This document shows, one piece after another, positions 47,280 to 58,420 of a stretch of DNA of 64,000 nucleotides. This stretch comes from Apoda limacodes. Its lineage: Eukaryota; Arthropoda; Insecta; Lepidoptera; Limacodidae. The stretch's first letter is position 1. Every line of letters starts with the position of its first letter. The stretch spans positions 14,956,001 to 15,020,000 of the forward strand of contig OX291545.1 in NCBI GenBank assembly GCA_946406115.1, written 5' to 3'. Below the pieces are notes generated by a model. The model did no database searches and was not told the DNA's origin. It saw only the letters and a list, made by a program, of their open reading frames with translations. Position numbers and translations under genes: made by a program.

Positions 47280-50150
47280 TCGATCTAAAGGGACAGACAA
47301 ACTTCTGTCTGCTCTCCCGGGGCCCGTCTCTCAGTCACGGGTATACCCTACCCCGCCCCTCTCATGTCCCGGGACATCCCGCGTCCAGCGCCTATGCGAA
47401 GTGCTCCCGCACCTTTCGCACAAACGCGCCTTGCCCCCCCGCGCCCCTCTCTCGCGCTGCCCCGCAACGCCGCTCAGACGGCCGAGCAGCAGCACTTCGG
47501 CGGCCGAGATCTCTTGGGCCTGCGACCCAGGTCGTGTACGCCGAATACGTACAGATCCCCGATCTGAATCAAATGCTCAGCTTCATGGCTAAGCATCGCG
47601 ACTTCTTCGCCGCCCTCCGCAGGGTGGCCCCCAAACCTTAAAAACCAAAATGGATTGCACAACCGTGCGCGAAAAATCCCGGTCCGTCTCCTTAGGTTAT
47701 TTTAACGCCAACGGTCTTCGAAACCAAAGAGAGGAATTATCCCAATTGCTCTCGTCCCAAAAACCGGACGTCTTCCTCATCCAGGAAACGTTCCTAAAGC
47801 CCGCTGTCCGCACCCCTTCGATCGCGAACTATCGCACCGTCCGTAATGATAGAACTGCCTCCAATCTCGGAGGCACTCTCATCTATTACAGGCGCTCCCT
47901 GCATTGCTCCCCTATCGATCCTCCACCACTTACGAAATTAGAAGCATCCGTCTGCCGCTTAGCGATGACCGGCCATCAGCCGATCATCATTGCATCGGTT
48001 TATCTCTCTCCCTTAAAAGACTTCAGTCGCTCTTAAATTTAGTTCTTGCTGGAACTCTTCAGTAATTTCACGGAGAGGCAGACTCCTCGACAATTTAGTT
48101 GACAGACTAAACTTTGACATCATCGCTCCCATGACGCCCACTTACTTTCCCCACAATACTCGGAACAGGCCTGACTTACTCGACATAGCACTTCTAAAGA
48201 ATGTAAGGCTAAGCTTTCGCTCTATAGAGGTGCTTGACAAACTTGACTCGGACCACCGCCCTGTCCTCCTCCGACTAGGTTCCCCTTCGGACTCTCCTCC
48301 CGACACTAGAACCGTGCCGGACTGGGATAAATTTGGGCAATTGCTAAAAAATCCCAGCTCGCCACATCTAGACCACGTTCCCAACTTAATCTCTTTCGCG
48401 ACCGACCTAAACGTAGCTATCGACTCACACACTAGCCACCTGACCGCCACCGTTGGCGAATGCTCAAGACAGGTGCCGGTTAGTGATTCACCACCTAATC
48501 CTGCCTGAGCACATCAGGTCGCTAATGACTGAGCGTAACGCAGCCCGCCGCGCACGCGATCGCGCTCCCACTATCGATAATAAAGCTCGCTTCAACGACG
48601 TACACCGCCGTGTAAGAACCGCTGTAGCTGAGCTCCGCGCCCAAAGTTTCGGTGATCTGATGGAGAACATTTCTCCTTCTCACCAAGCTTATTGGCACTT
48701 AGCCAGAGCTCTAAAATCAGACACCGCCAACTCTCTCCGTCCGCTAACTCGTCCCAACAACGTTCCCGCGTTCGATGACGACGAAAAAGCGGATTGCCTA
48801 GCGTCTAGCCTCCAAGCCCAATGTGCCTTAAGCATTCAGCCGTTCGATCCCGACCACGTGCGCAAGGTAGACGGCGAAGTGGAGCGCAGAACTTCTCTGC
48901 CTCCACAAGACCCCCTGCCCCCTGTCACTGTCGACGAAGTCATACAGGTCATCAAAAACCTACGCCCCTCTCAACAATATCCTAAAGCGCCTCACTCTTC
49001 CCCTTCTCTGCCACCAAGTAGCGATCTTTAACTCTGCTATCGAACATTGCATCTTTCCTTCTCAATGGAAAGATGCAATTGTTATAGGCATCCATAAGCC
49101 AGGCAAAGCTCGTACCGAGCCGTCCTCCTATCGCCCTATAAGTTTACTAAAGGCCCTCGGTAAACTCTATGAACGCCTCCTCCTCGCTTGCCTTCGGAAC
49201 GCCATTGTCTCCAGAGGCATTTTAATAGACGAGCAGTTCGGCTTCCGTGCCAAACACTCATGCGACCATCAAGTCCTCCGCACCACGGAACATATTCTCA
49301 CTGGCTTCCAACCAGTATTAGGTAAGGCTCGCCACACGGACGCTGTCTTCTTCGATGTAATTTTTAAACTGTACAACTTTCAGTTGCCAGATCGTCTCGT
49401 GCTCATCATACAAGACTATTTGTCGAATCGTAGCTTTCGCTACAAAGTTGAAGTCACTCTCTCTTCCCCTCGTTCCATAGAAGCAGGAGTCCCGCAAGGG
49501 TCCGTGCTCGCCCCCATCTTGTACCTTCTGTATACCAACGACATCCCTAAATCGATAGGTACCCAACTAGCCCTCTTTGCGGACGATACCGCTGTCTATA
49601 CCGCCGGTAGGCAAGTGAGTTGAATCACTAAGAGACTCCAACCCGCTATCACCACCCTAGGCGAATGGTTTCGGAAATGGAGAATCGAGGTGAATCCCGA
49701 CAAAAGCTCTGCCGTCCTCTTTACCGTAGGCTGCCCTCTCTCTCTTCGGTCATGCCCTGGCAAAATAAGACCAAATATCTCGGTGTGACCATGGATAATC
49801 GTTTGAACTTCCACGCTGACACCAAAATAGTCAGAGACCGAGCCGCTTTTGTCCGCGGTCGTCTTTATCCCATGATAGGCAAGTACAGTAAGATGTCGCT
49901 TAGAAATAAGCTGAATCTTTACACAACTTGCATCCGCCCCATACTAGCTTATGCTAGCGTAGTCTTTCAAGCGCAACCTCCACAAACTTCAGACCCTCCA
50001 AAACTGCTTTCTCAGAGCGGCCTCTGGAGCTCCCTGGTACGGACCTACACAGAGATTTCGAACTCCCCACAATTCCCCAATATTTAAAAATCTGGCAGTC
50101 CGCTTTTTCGAGCGTACACAAAAATAAATTAACATTATACTCCTTTTTCA
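47280..50150 (+). pseudogene. Jockey-clade LINE, decayed
   Basis: GC-rich start with an ORF1-like end (DLNQMLSFMAKHRDFFAALR then stop at 47640). ORF2 from 47650: endonuclease (SLGYFNANGLRNQREELSQL, DVFLIQETFL, later SDHRPVLLRLG), linker, and RT (SYRPISLLKALGKLYERLL, EQFGFRAKHSCDHQVLR, AGVPQGSVLAPILYLLYTND, LALFADDTAVYTAG, KYLGVTMDNRLNF). Frameshifts near 48030, 48480 and 49020; a stop at 49621; an apparent deletion after DAVFFDV (49356) where the conserved KAFDxVW block should be. 3' end missing. Base composition is far more GC-rich than its surroundings. Confidence 0.9.
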
Positions 50151-50164
50151 CAAATCCCTACCCC

Positions 50165-53100
50165 CCATCATCATGAATTTAACGCTGTAGCTTTACAAGC
50201 CATGGACATTTCATTTCTTACTTTATATATTCCACATCCTCACCCATCGCTGATTTCTGATCTAAAACAAATTATTTTATCCCTTCCCAAACCTGTCATT
50301 ATAATGGGTGATTTTAACAGCCATCACCCTTCTTGGGGTTCACACTATTGCGATTCATTTGCTCTTCTATTGCTAGACTTATTTGATGAAACGAATATCT
50401 GTGTTCTCAATGATGGATCTCCAACTCGTAGAGTTTCTCCCTCCCAAAACCCCAAAAGTGCTGTAGATTTATCGTGAAGTTCTCCTTGCCTTGCCCTAAT
50501 TATGAGTTGGTTTGTTTTTCCACAATGTTTAGGGAGTGATCATTTTCCTACTGTTCTAACCTTACCCCATCGTATTACTCCAGTTCAGTCTCCTTCTCCT
50601 CTACTCAAGTTTAATTTGAGACAAGCTGACTGGTGTCTCTTTTATTCGTCGGTTGATAGCAAAATTTCTGGAAACTTTGAAAACAATGACTATCATCATT
50701 TAACAGCCTACTCACAATTTGTTTCTGTTCTTTCTTCTTCTGCTGAGAAAATTTTTCCCCATAAAAATTCAGCAAGGAAAAAGATATCGGTCCCCCCATA
50801 GTGGGATTCTGAATGTACTGCCCTGATAAGGCAGCGTAAGTTAGCAGAATCGCTCTTTTCTCGTAACATGTCCATGGATAATTTTTTTAATTTCCAAACA
50901 ATTGCAGCCACTGCAAAGAAGTTTTTTTCTAAGAAAAAAAAAGATAGTTGGCAGAAATTCTGCGAAAGTTTATCCCTGGGATCCCCTGTAGCATTAGTAT
51001 GGAATAATATAAAAAAATTTCGAGGCTCACTTATTGCAAATGATCCTACCTCTTATGACCCTTCAACATGGGTAGACTCCTTCTGTAGCAAATTAGCTCC
51101 CCCCTCAGCTCCTAACATAGACAATATCCCTTCTCTTTCTTCTTTTCCAGATATTACCAATTGGTTAGACTCACCGTTCTCTTTAGAAGAATTTAATTGT
51201 GCCATAAATGGTCTTCATGACTCCTCCCCAGGAGAAGATGGAATCCCATACTCATTCATCAAAAACCTTTCTTTTACAGCCCAATAATATTTTATCAAAA
51301 TCGTTAATCAGATTTTTCCAATGGTGAGATCCCCACAGCATAGAATAGCCAAATCATTATTCCTATTTTAAAACCCGGTAAAAGCCCCTCTGACCCTAAT
51401 TCCTATAGACCAATTGCGCTCTCATCTGCATTAGCCACAATCATGGAACATATGGTCAAGAATAGACTTGAATGGTTTATGAAAACAATGGGAGTTTGGC
51501 TAAATCACAGTTTGGCTTCAGAAAAGGAAAAGGCACAGTCGACAGTCTTAGTATTCTCACATCAGACATTCGTATTGCTTTTTCTAAGAATGAATTCCTA
51601 GTCGGAGTTTTTTTGGATATCTCCTCGGCCTATGATAGTGTTTTTTTACCAGTTCTCAAACAAAAATTACTACAGCTAAATGTCCCAGTAAAAATCATTC
51701 AATTTATTTTAAATTTGCTTATGCAGAGGACCATCCATATTCGCTATCAGGGATCTCTTCTTCCAGCAAGATATGTTTGGAAAGGTCTCCCACAAGGATC
51801 GGTTCTCAGCCCTCTTCTCTATAGCTTATACACATTTGACTTAGAGCAATCTGTCAATTCTTTCTGCCGTATACTTCAGTATGCATATGATCTTGCATTA
51901 TATTTCCCTAGCCAAGACATTTCCTTAGCTCGAACACGCCTTAATTCAGCAATGAGTTATCTTTCAGATTGGCTTTCCAATCATGGACTAGAGCTGTCTT
52001 CCCCTAAAAGCTGAGTGATAGTGTTCTCTAGACGCAGATCTTCTCCAGATATTGAAATTCTTTATAACAATCAGGCTATCCCATTGGTAGAAACAGTAAA
52101 ATTCCTGGGAGTTTTTCTGGACCGCAGAATGACTGGTATTCCTCATCTAAATTATATCACTCAAAAGTGCGAAAAGGGGGTTAATGTTCTTCGCGCTTTA
52201 GCAGGTGTTTGGTGGGACAGTCATCCATACACAAAAAAAATAATTTATAATGCTATAATTCGTAGTCATTTTGATTATGCTTGCTTTACTATAGAACCAT
52301 GTAATAAATTGGCCTTAGCTAAACTAGACCTGATTCAATATAAATGCCATAGAATTATTACTGGAGCAATGAAGTCCACTCCTATTAACTGTCTACAAAT
52401 AGAATGTGTTGAACCACCTTTGAAATTACGCCGGCAGTTTCTTAGTGATCGATTTATATATAAATTATTTCAATTTGATTTATTATTACGATTGCACCCA
52501 TTAGCTACACAAGTTCAATTCTCCTCTTACTGGCTTCATAAAGATATTCCTCCTATTCTTAAAAGCTTTTTTAAAATTGCCAATCTTACATGCCTTCCCA
52601 GATTTCCTCTCTTTTGTACTAATTTCCAAGCTCTGACTTTTCGTCCCAAAGTTAATTTGAATCTAGGCATAACTAAGCAAACTTATCCTTACAAAGAAAA
52701 CTGTTTAAAGACGCGAGGTTGGTCTCCTCTTTATACTGATGCTTCAACATTGTCGGAAAATAGATGTGTTGGGGCAGCAGTTTGGATACCAAAATTTAAT
52801 ACAATTCTAAATTACAAGTGCCCAGCTGAATGTTCTGTCTTTACTGGTGAATCTATTGCTATATTAGAAGCCATAAATTATATTGAATCTCATTTCCTTA
52901 ATAAATCTTTAATTCTGTCCGATTCATTAAGCTGTCTACAGGCAATTCTCGCAAACCAATTCCGTTGTAGATCTCCATTTCCAATCATCTTAAACATAAA
53001 AGAAGCCTTGTATAAGTGTCTGTGTAAAGATATGGATGTTGTATTGGCCTGGATACCAGGACATTCTGGGATACAGGGCAATGAAGTTGCTGATTCATGT

Positions 53101-53829
53101 GCTAGGGATGCCATTGTCTCTGGCTACTTAGTACATCATAAATTATACGCCCTTGACCTTCTTACCTTAACAAAACCCCAAATGATAAAATCTTGGGACT
53201 CTATGTGGAAAGTTTCCAAAGCACATAAAGGTAAGCACTATGGTGACATTCAACTTGACATCCCATCGAAACCATGGTTTTTCCGTCATCGTGATACAAA
53301 TAGAATGTTTACTACAACTATTTGTCGCCTTCGTTTTGGTCATGCTTGTACTCCGGTACTTATAGCTTAACTCAGGATCAGGGACAATTCTTTGTGTGAA
53401 TGTGGCTTGGACGAGGGTACTATGGATCATATATTTTTTGAATGCCCAAAACTGTCATTATCATTGTATGAATTACTACCCTGTAATATCCCTCGTCCTA
53501 TTAACCTCAAATGCCTCCTTACTTATGTGTATTCACGTAAAGTCATCGAAATTTTGTCTAAATTCATGTCCTTTAATAATATTAGACTTTGAAATTTATG
53601 TATTGTTTTGTATCTATGTTTATGTATTGTTATGATATTTTTAAATACGTATGTATTCCAATTTTGTTTTTTTATAGTAGTTTTTTGTTTTTGTAGTGTA
53701 CATAGACTGAGTAAGCTCAATATTTACATCAATAGAAACCGTTCACCTGCATCTTATTTACTTCGTGTTAACTGACATTGGCCAATAGTTGAGTCTTCTG
53801 ACTTAATTAAAACCACAAAAAAAAAAAAG
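50165..53829 (+). pseudogene. I/R1-like LINE with RNase H, 5'-truncated and decayed
   Basis: Begins inside the endonuclease (PVIIMGDFNSHHPSWGS, then LGSDHFPTVLTL). RT region: SQFGFRKGKGTVDSL, VFLDISSAYDSVFLPVLKQK, GLPQGSVLSPLLYSLYTFDL, and LQYAYDLAL where YADD is expected, so the active site is broken. RNase H from ~52730 keeps its four acids (YTDAS, FTGESIAILEA, LILSDSLSC, HSGIQGNEVADSCARD). A CxC...H...C block (CECGLDEGTMDHIFFECP) follows. Stops at 50475, 50800, 51285, 52012 and 53368. A short A tail ends at ~53829. Confidence 0.92.
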
Positions 53830-53882
53830 AAATTAATATTTATCTGTGATTTACAGGAATTTGTTTTTCATAATAATTAATT

Positions 53883-54062
53883 ATGGCTATTGTTAAAACA
53901 CCTGTACTTAAAGTGATTTTGTGTGGTGAATATGGTGTTGGAAAAAGCTCTTTATTTCGTCGTTTCATTAACAACTCCTTTGTTCCAAACTGTGATAGAA
54001 GATCTACTCTAGGATTAGATCATTTCGAGAAAACGTACCATGTCGCAGGCAAAGATGTTAAG
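53883..54062 (+). CDS. Rab-like GTPase coding exon 1
   Basis: Residues 1-60: MAIVKTPVLKVILCGEYGVG through EKTYHVAGKDVK. Preceded by a possible acceptor (TTTACAG at ~53857), so a noncoding exon may lie upstream, beyond the LINE block. Confidence 0.85.
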
Positions 54063-56883
54063 GTTCTTGACAAAGCACATTTATATTATTATTTACAGAA
54101 TAGCTGAGAAAAGTAGCATTTAATGTTCAAGATGAATTATATTCCTTTAAGTACATTGAATCCGACTAATTTTAATGGAATTTTCGTTTATTTGAGCTGC
54201 TGTCTAATTTACTTTTATTCTTTTTCTGTTAGTATATGGTATGGAAAAAAAACCTTAGATTTTTTTATATATAGCCAACCATCTTTCCTTTATTTACTTT
54301 TCTACCTTTATTTTGTAGATACTTAACTCATCCATAAATCACCCTGTTATCATTCCAACTGTTTCGGAATGATCAGTAAAGTTTTTGGTTAGAGTAACTA
54401 AAAGCAAGAGAAAAAACAAGGTCTTTTCTGCCGCAGAGTGAGAGTTTCTCATTTATCATTATCTTCTTCATATGCATTTGAGTTGCACATTTTACTCCCA
54501 CTTGGTAGTGTATAATGATGTAGAGACTACCTATGAAAAACAGTTTCTATGGCAGTGTATATAAGTAATTGAATTAGACAAGTTGGCATATCTAAATCAT
54601 GTAAACTTTTTGGGTAAAAATCTTAAAACAAGTTGCTTTAATAGGGGGCAGGTGTGGGCTGGGAGGGGAGTCACCCCCCACCATTTGCCCATGTTGGTTA
54701 AATATTTAAAAAAGTTGCCTTAATAGGGGGTAGGTTAAGGTCATGAGGATAATAAGATGACTCCCTTGCAGCCTAGTTGGTAGTGTGGCCAGCTGCTGTG
54801 CACAGGGTGTGGGTTGGATTCCTGCACTGGACAAACATTTATGTGATAAACATTTGTGTTTGTCTAGAGTCCGGGTGTATTTTTGTATGATATGTATGTA
54901 TTTACAAAAAAAAAAAAATTATATGTATCCATAACACAAGCTTTGCTTACTTTAGTGCCAGACGGCGCTGTGTGTAATGTCCGAATATATTGTATGTATA
55001 TAATATGTTGTCCATATATTATGTAGTTTTCTGAAATAAACTTCACTTCTGCCTTATCTCCAGCGCTGCAGGATTAGCAGCCCCTCCGGATTAGCAGCCC
55101 CTCCGTCCTTGCGTTACAAAGACATAGGCTCTACTAACACTCCCTTTTGCAGCTTTGGCTTGTGGTTTGCCACCCCAGCCACTGGGTGGTGCATGCCTGC
55201 GCCTTTATTACAGTAGGCAAGGGCTGCTCTCCCACCGCACCTCTGGCTTCATAAAAAACACTTTAGGGGTAGGGCAGACTAAGACCACGGCATATGAATG
55301 AATCCTCAATATTAGATCCAACCTACTTTTTGAATTAACAAAACAGTGTCAGATATTTCTTACTCTCTTGCAATGAGTTTTGCTATTTGGCCTTAAAGGG
55401 CTATTTGTGATAGCTATAGCATTTATTAATATTGACAATTATCTAAGTTAAGCTTTGCAGTTTAATCTTACCATTTAAGACAGCAATATAGGCTAGATTA
55501 CGTAAATACACAGTTTTTGTACAAATTTTGTGGCTTAACTATAGCATCATAACTATATAGGATTGAAAAAAAATATAATATATAATAATATAAAAAATAA
55601 AAAAGTGACCAGTGTTTCAACATTTGTGCAAAGTTTTAAAGCCTGTATTGCATTTGTTTGTAATAAAAGTTGGTTAAATAATTAGAATAACTTGTTATCT
55701 AGTGCAGCACAACAAGAGCACAATGCCAGACTTGCTGGTGTGCCAGAACTAAATTCTACTAGTAAAATTTTTTTTTATTTATACAAGTACATGGAGGACT
55801 AAGCTTTGCCCGTTTTTTTAATAACACTATCTATTGTCAAGTAGCTTTAGTGTTGCAGTGTTGGTAAAAATAATAGTATTACTAATTGCCAATAGATGTC
55901 AGGAGGAGTCATATTTTTCAGTTCATCATTGGCTGAAAACACGGATAAAATAATGTTTCCTAAAAATGAAACCAAGCTAAATTGATTTATCAACCACGAA
56001 ATCCCCTGCATGCTAAATTTCATGAAAATCTTTAGAGCTGTTTCTGAGGTCAGATTATATATATTCAAGAATCACTTGTACAAGGGTATTAGATATCATT
56101 TATAGATTTGGCATATCTGTCTCTGTCAAAGTCAAAAAATGTGACTACAAAATGGTAAAAATGTTAAATTCCATATAAACAATTTTAAGTTTCAAGGCAA
56201 CATTAGGGCATAAATTACTTAAGAAGTATATAATGATTAATCTCATAGTAATTTATATGACTACATTTACATGCACATTGTTAGTACTACAGAAATTAGC
56301 TTTTTGGCCTATATCCCCCACTTAAATATGAATTTACAGTTTTTAGCTATATAAAATTCTTTCTTTTCAGTTACAATTATGGGACACTGGAGGCATGGAG
56401 AGAATTGCTTCTATGACATCCAGCTACTTCAAGTTTGCAGAGGCTGCAATTTTAGTATTTTCTTTGGATAATGCATCATCATTCCATGTCTTAAGCCAGC
56501 ATTTATTAGATATTGTTACCTATGCTGAAAATGCCAAAATATTTCTATGTGGAAACAAGTCTGATCTAGAAGGCTCTTCACCACAAGTTACAGATGCAGA
56601 TATAGACACATTTTGGTATAAAATATTCTTGAATCTGAAATTTATTTTCTATATTGATACAAGACTTTTAATGATTTTTTTTTTTAGTGAACAGTGCCAC
56701 AACCTGATCAGTTCTACATATAAAACTTCATGTAAGACAGGAAAAGGAGTAGAAGAAATGCTTTATGACATTGCTGCTCAATTAGTTGAATCAAATAGAT
56801 CAAGAATTGAACTTCAAACTTTAGATCATGATAGTTTTAAGATATCAAACCCAGAACCAATAGAAGAACCTTGTAATTGCTAA
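53883..56883 (+). CDS. Rab-family small GTPase with atypical switch II, 3 coding exons
   Basis: Exons 53883-54062, 56371-56615, 56688-56883; 621 nt, 206 residues. P-loop GEYGVGKS (residues 15-22), switch I Thr42 in RRSTLGLD, VKLQLWDTGGMER (59-71), GNKSDL (121-126), TSCKTGKG (155-162) and a C-terminal C-N-C for double prenylation. The order and spacing are Rab-like; such proteins direct vesicle traffic on membranes. Oddity: switch II is DTGGME, not DTAGQE, so the Gln usually needed for GTP hydrolysis is Met. The first donor (AAG then GTTCTT) is poor; GTTAAG six bases earlier is an in-frame alternative but would drop V-K. Divergent insect Rabs ('RabX' group) are the likely relatives; not assigned to a named one. 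Confidence 0.88.
54762..54992 (+). repeat. tRNA-derived SINE in Rab-like gene intron 1
   Basis: Head gcagcctagttggtagtgtg with box B-like gggttggattcctgc, body gacaaacatttatgtgataa, tail aagctttgcttactttagtg ccagacggcgctgtgtgtaatgtcc. The most complete copy here. Confidence 0.85.
55071..55104. repeat. 17-bp tandem duplication
   Basis: ggattagcagcccctcc twice in a row, in a locally GC-rich stretch (55060-55260) that I cannot otherwise assign. Confidence 0.8.
55795..56095 (+). repeat. Interspersed repeat, copy 1 (intact)
   Basis: Shares gcccgttttttta, atctattgtcaagtagcttt agtgttgc, cccctgcatgctaaattt, agctgtttctgagg and the end atatatattcaagaatcact tgtacaagggtattag with the split copy at 58136/60290. 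In Rab-like gene intron 1. Confidence 0.75.
56371..56615 (+). CDS. Rab-like GTPase coding exon 2
   Basis: Residues 61-141: LQLWDTGGMERIASMTSSYF, AAILVFSLDNASSFHVLSQH, AKIFLCGNKSDLEGSS. Acceptor TTTTCAG, donor GTATAA, phase 2. Confidence 0.92.
56688..56883 (+). CDS. Rab-like GTPase coding exon 3
   Basis: Residues 142-206: CEQCHNLISSTYKTSCKTGK, EEMLYDIAAQLVESNRSRIE, ending EPIEEPCNC and TAA. Acceptor is a long T tract then TAG. A second frame from exon 2 runs through the 72-bp intron without a stop, so intron retention would stay open. Confidence 0.9.
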
Positions 56884-57234
56884 TTAATTTATAGTTATAA
56901 TCTATGGTTGATGGAATGTTGTCTTTAGTTTTTATTATATAAGATTTGTTAACTCTTGAAACAAACCTATATAAGAGTACAATGAATCTGTGAAACATAA
57001 CAACAATCTTGTAAGCATCTAAAACTTAATTATAATGCTTAGATTTTGTATTTGAAATGCCTGAATCCAGAACTGAATTTCAATATTTTACTGAAAAAGG
57101 TTTACTAAGGAAGTGTAAAGTCAGAATCTCATATAAAAAATAATTCAGTTTTAAATAAGTAATTATATCACATTAAATTTCTCATTGTATTTAATATTTA
57201 TGATTTACTTGCTACTTCAACACTAGACTTATGA

Positions 57235-57240
57235 AATAAA
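57235..57240 (+). terminator. Rab-like gene polyadenylation signal
   Basis: AATAAA 352 bases after the stop; a second AATAAA is at 57354-57359. Confidence 0.45.
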
Positions 57241-58135
57241 AGAACAATTTTACCAAAGGTAAATTATACTAGTTCAAAGGTCCATGTTATAAATTTACGT
57301 ACCTTCATGGTATATGTCGATATTTTACAATTAATTTTATCTTAAATGTCTCCAATAAACTGTCCTATCATTAAGTTATATGACAACTAGTATGAGCTAG
57401 GCAAAACAATAGGTACCTACAATTTTTATTTATTATAATAGGTGTTCAAATAAGGTGCAAGTGCTTGTATGTAAATAATCTGTTAACAGTAATCCCACCA
57501 GTATTATTTCATCTATATTATGAATTCATGAATATTTTGTATATCATACAGTCAACTAGGTACGATATTGTAAAAAAAACATTGTACACAAAAGCTAGCT
57601 TTACTTTTATATATGATGATATGTTAAAATTAAAAAAATGTAAAGGCTGCATTCACATAGGAGAGAAAATCGCGGAAGTTTTTCGGATGTAGGAAGCTAT
57701 GTTCTCGCTTTTAACTTTGGTTCACGCACTATATGATAACATTATGAGTAACTATGGGAATATTGCGCGAGTTTTTCTCCTTTAAGTATACAGTCTTACT
57801 TATTACAAAGAACATTGTAATTTTTTTCAATAAATGTAAGTTTTTGGCAAAGATTTAATTTGATGTACGTAACTAGAACATGAAGTATCATTTGCCTTTC
57901 CAATGCTGGATGTAAATCACGTCACTAAACACGACGTTTTTTTAGGCAGGCAGCTAATTTCTTTTTGCGCACCATTTTGTCCAAAAAAATCTTATGAAAT
58001 AAAATAGGTTCACAGGTTTTTTGGTCGCCCTATGTGTATCATCAACTTCTCCCAATGCAGCATTACATGAGATTTTTTTCAATACCTACACGTTCGCAGC
58101 GCAGTCATCTTCATAACATCATTAATTAGTACTCG

Positions 58136-58420
58136 GGGGATTGAGCTTCGCCCGTTTTTTTTTAACAACGCCATCTATTGTCAAGTAACTTTAGTGTTGC
58201 TGTGTCGGTATAAATAGTATTACTACTCGCCAATAGATATCAGGAAGTCATATTTTTCATTTTAATCAATCAATCATTGCCTGACACGGATAAAACGACT
58301 AATTTTCTAAAACTAGCTAGATCGATGATTTATCGCCCCCGAAACCCCCTGCATACTAAACTTAATGAAAATCGTTGCAGCTGTTTCCGAAATTCGGATC
58401 ATATATATAAATAAATAGAT
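58136..58420 (+). repeat. Interspersed repeat, copy 2, left part
   Basis: Same family as 55795-56095 up to gctgtttccgaaattcggat catatatat, where a minus-strand LINE interrupts it. Confidence 0.75.

Noticed and set aside
52015..53370. 451-codon frame as a host RNase H gene
   Set aside because: It is the C-terminal part of the I-like LINE, continuous with the RT region upstream across one stop.
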